Source: Campylobacteraceae bacterium
GTDB taxonomy: Bacteria > Campylobacterota > Campylobacteria > Campylobacterales > Campylobacteraceae
DNA: 6,849 nucleotides
NCBI GenBank assembly: GCA_012521935.1
Contig: JAAYLJ010000106.1
Span: forward strand, 1-6,849
Direction: 5' to 3'
Below, one piece after another: positions 6,508 through 6,849 of the stretch. The position numbers were made by a program, and so were the translations under genes. Under the pieces are notes generated by a model. That model made no database searches, was not told where the DNA came from, and saw only the letters and a list, made by a program, of their open reading frames with translations. The number at the start of each line of letters is the position of its first letter. Position 1 is the first letter of the stretch.

Positions 6508-6536
6508 TTGACAGATAGTATCAAATTTGATACTAT
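6508..6536 (+). promoter_or_regulatory. Sigma-70 promoter of the toxin gene
   Basis: TTGACA (6508-6513, a perfect -35), a 17-base spacer and TACTAT (6531-6536, -10, one base from TATAAT consensus at two positions). This is the only promoter in the window with a consensus -35. The predicted transcription start is about 6542-6544, at or next to the start codon. Confidence 0.75.
6515..6536. promoter_or_regulatory. Perfect 22-bp palindrome, candidate toxin-antitoxin operator
   Basis: ATAGTATCAAA (6515-6525) is followed directly by its exact reverse complement TTTGATACTAT (6526-6536). The palindrome fills the promoter spacer and the whole -10 box, so a bound dimer would block RNA polymerase. In type II toxin-antitoxin loci the antitoxin normally binds such a site; that the unseen antitoxin does so here is an inference. 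No T run follows, so it is not a typical terminator for dnaQ. Confidence 0.7.
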
Positions 6537-6541
6537 TTAAA

Positions 6542-6849
6542 ATGCAAAAAACAAACTGGAAAGTTACTTTCTATAATGAAAAAGTAGAACAGGAAACACT
6601 TGAGTTGCCTGATACTATCTTAGCAACTTTATTGAGAATTTTTTCAATGGTTGAAGAGGTGGGGCCTAATTTAGGAAGGCCACATTCAGCTCCACTAGGA
6701 GATGGGCTTTTTGAGTTTAGGGCTAAAGGAAGAGAAGGGATAGCAAGATCTATTTTTTGTTTAATCATCAATAAAGAAGTGGTAATACTACATACTTTTA
6801 TCAAAAAAACTAATAAAATTCCAAAAAAAGAGATAAATATTGCATTAGA
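6542..6849 (+). CDS. RelE/HigB-like toxin, phage Gp49-like family (partial, C-terminus missing)
   Basis: Reading from ATG 6542 gives 102 residues to the right edge without a stop; only a short tail should be missing, as the family is about 105-125 residues. Family features are GPNLGRPHSAPLGDGLFEFR (41-60), the basic stretch AKGREGIAR (61-69), and HTFIKKTNKIPKKEINIAL (84-102). These match the HigB/Gp49-like group (PF05973) of the RelE/ParE superfamily, which mostly cleave mRNA on the ribosome. In HigBA-type loci the toxin comes first and an XRE-family antitoxin follows, which would lie beyond this window. The next in-frame ATG (Met36) would remove the conserved N-terminus, so 6542 is the credible start. 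There is no Shine-Dalgarno, and the predicted transcription start is at the start codon, so the mRNA may be leaderless. Whether the locus is functional cannot be judged without the antitoxin. Confidence 0.88.
   Translation, partial: MQKTNWKVTFYNEKVEQETLELPDTILATLLRIFSMVEEVGPNLGRPHSAPLGDGLFEFRAKGREGIARSIFCLIINKEVVILHTFIKKTNKIPKKEINIAL

Noticed and set aside
6515..6536. Palindrome as the intrinsic terminator of dnaQ
   Set aside because: No T run follows, the stem has only four G/C pairs and it coincides exactly with a promoter, so an operator is the better reading.
6571..6804. 77-residue open frame on the minus strand at the right edge
   Set aside because: It is antisense to the toxin gene, whose Gp49-like motifs are unambiguous, and it shows no recognisable features.
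1..6849. CRISPR array, tRNA, rRNA or insertion sequence
   Set aside because: No regularly spaced direct repeats, no tRNA- or rRNA-like sequence and no transposase or terminal inverted repeats were seen.

Overview
The window is AT-rich chromosomal DNA whose gene content and protein sequences point to a member of the Campylobacterota (epsilonproteobacteria), most likely Campylobacter or a close relative. The evidence is the low GC content, the prevalence of extended -10 promoters without a clear -35, tightly overlapping genes, and a two-membrane-segment RCK potassium channel next to rpmB, an arrangement I recall from Helicobacter pylori. The genus is an inference; no rRNA is present.

Layout. 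On the minus strand (positions 1-2144, read right to left) lies an apparent operon: rpmB (ribosomal protein L28), a potassium channel/TrkA-type protein with a GTG start, and argJ (arginine biosynthesis), which runs off the left edge and lacks its C-terminus. A 175-bp divergent intergenic region (2145-2319) carries a perfect extended -10 for rpmB, a weaker extended -10 for the rightward genes, and a perfect 9-bp inverted repeat between them. On the plus strand (2320-6487) five genes are packed with almost no spacing: an HDOD-domain protein, a large multidomain protein ending in a CheX-like phosphatase domain, rpe, trpF and dnaQ. The last part (6488-6849) holds a RelE/HigB-like (phage Gp49-like family) toxin gene cut by the right edge. 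It has its own near-consensus promoter, which is overlaid by a perfect 22-bp palindrome.

How they work together. Most genes are housekeeping: translation (L28), arginine synthesis, pentose-phosphate epimerisation, tryptophan synthesis and replication proofreading. The HDOD and CheX-like pair looks like a signalling module, probably linked to chemotaxis or motility, that shares a transcript with metabolic genes. The toxin gene is accessory: its promoter has a consensus -35 unlike the others here, and its antitoxin is expected just beyond the right edge. The most interesting points are the toxin promoter, where the palindrome covers spacer and -10 and the start codon sits almost exactly at the predicted transcription start (a probable leaderless mRNA), and the STAS-like/REC-like/STAS-like/CheX architecture of the 3104-4495 protein.
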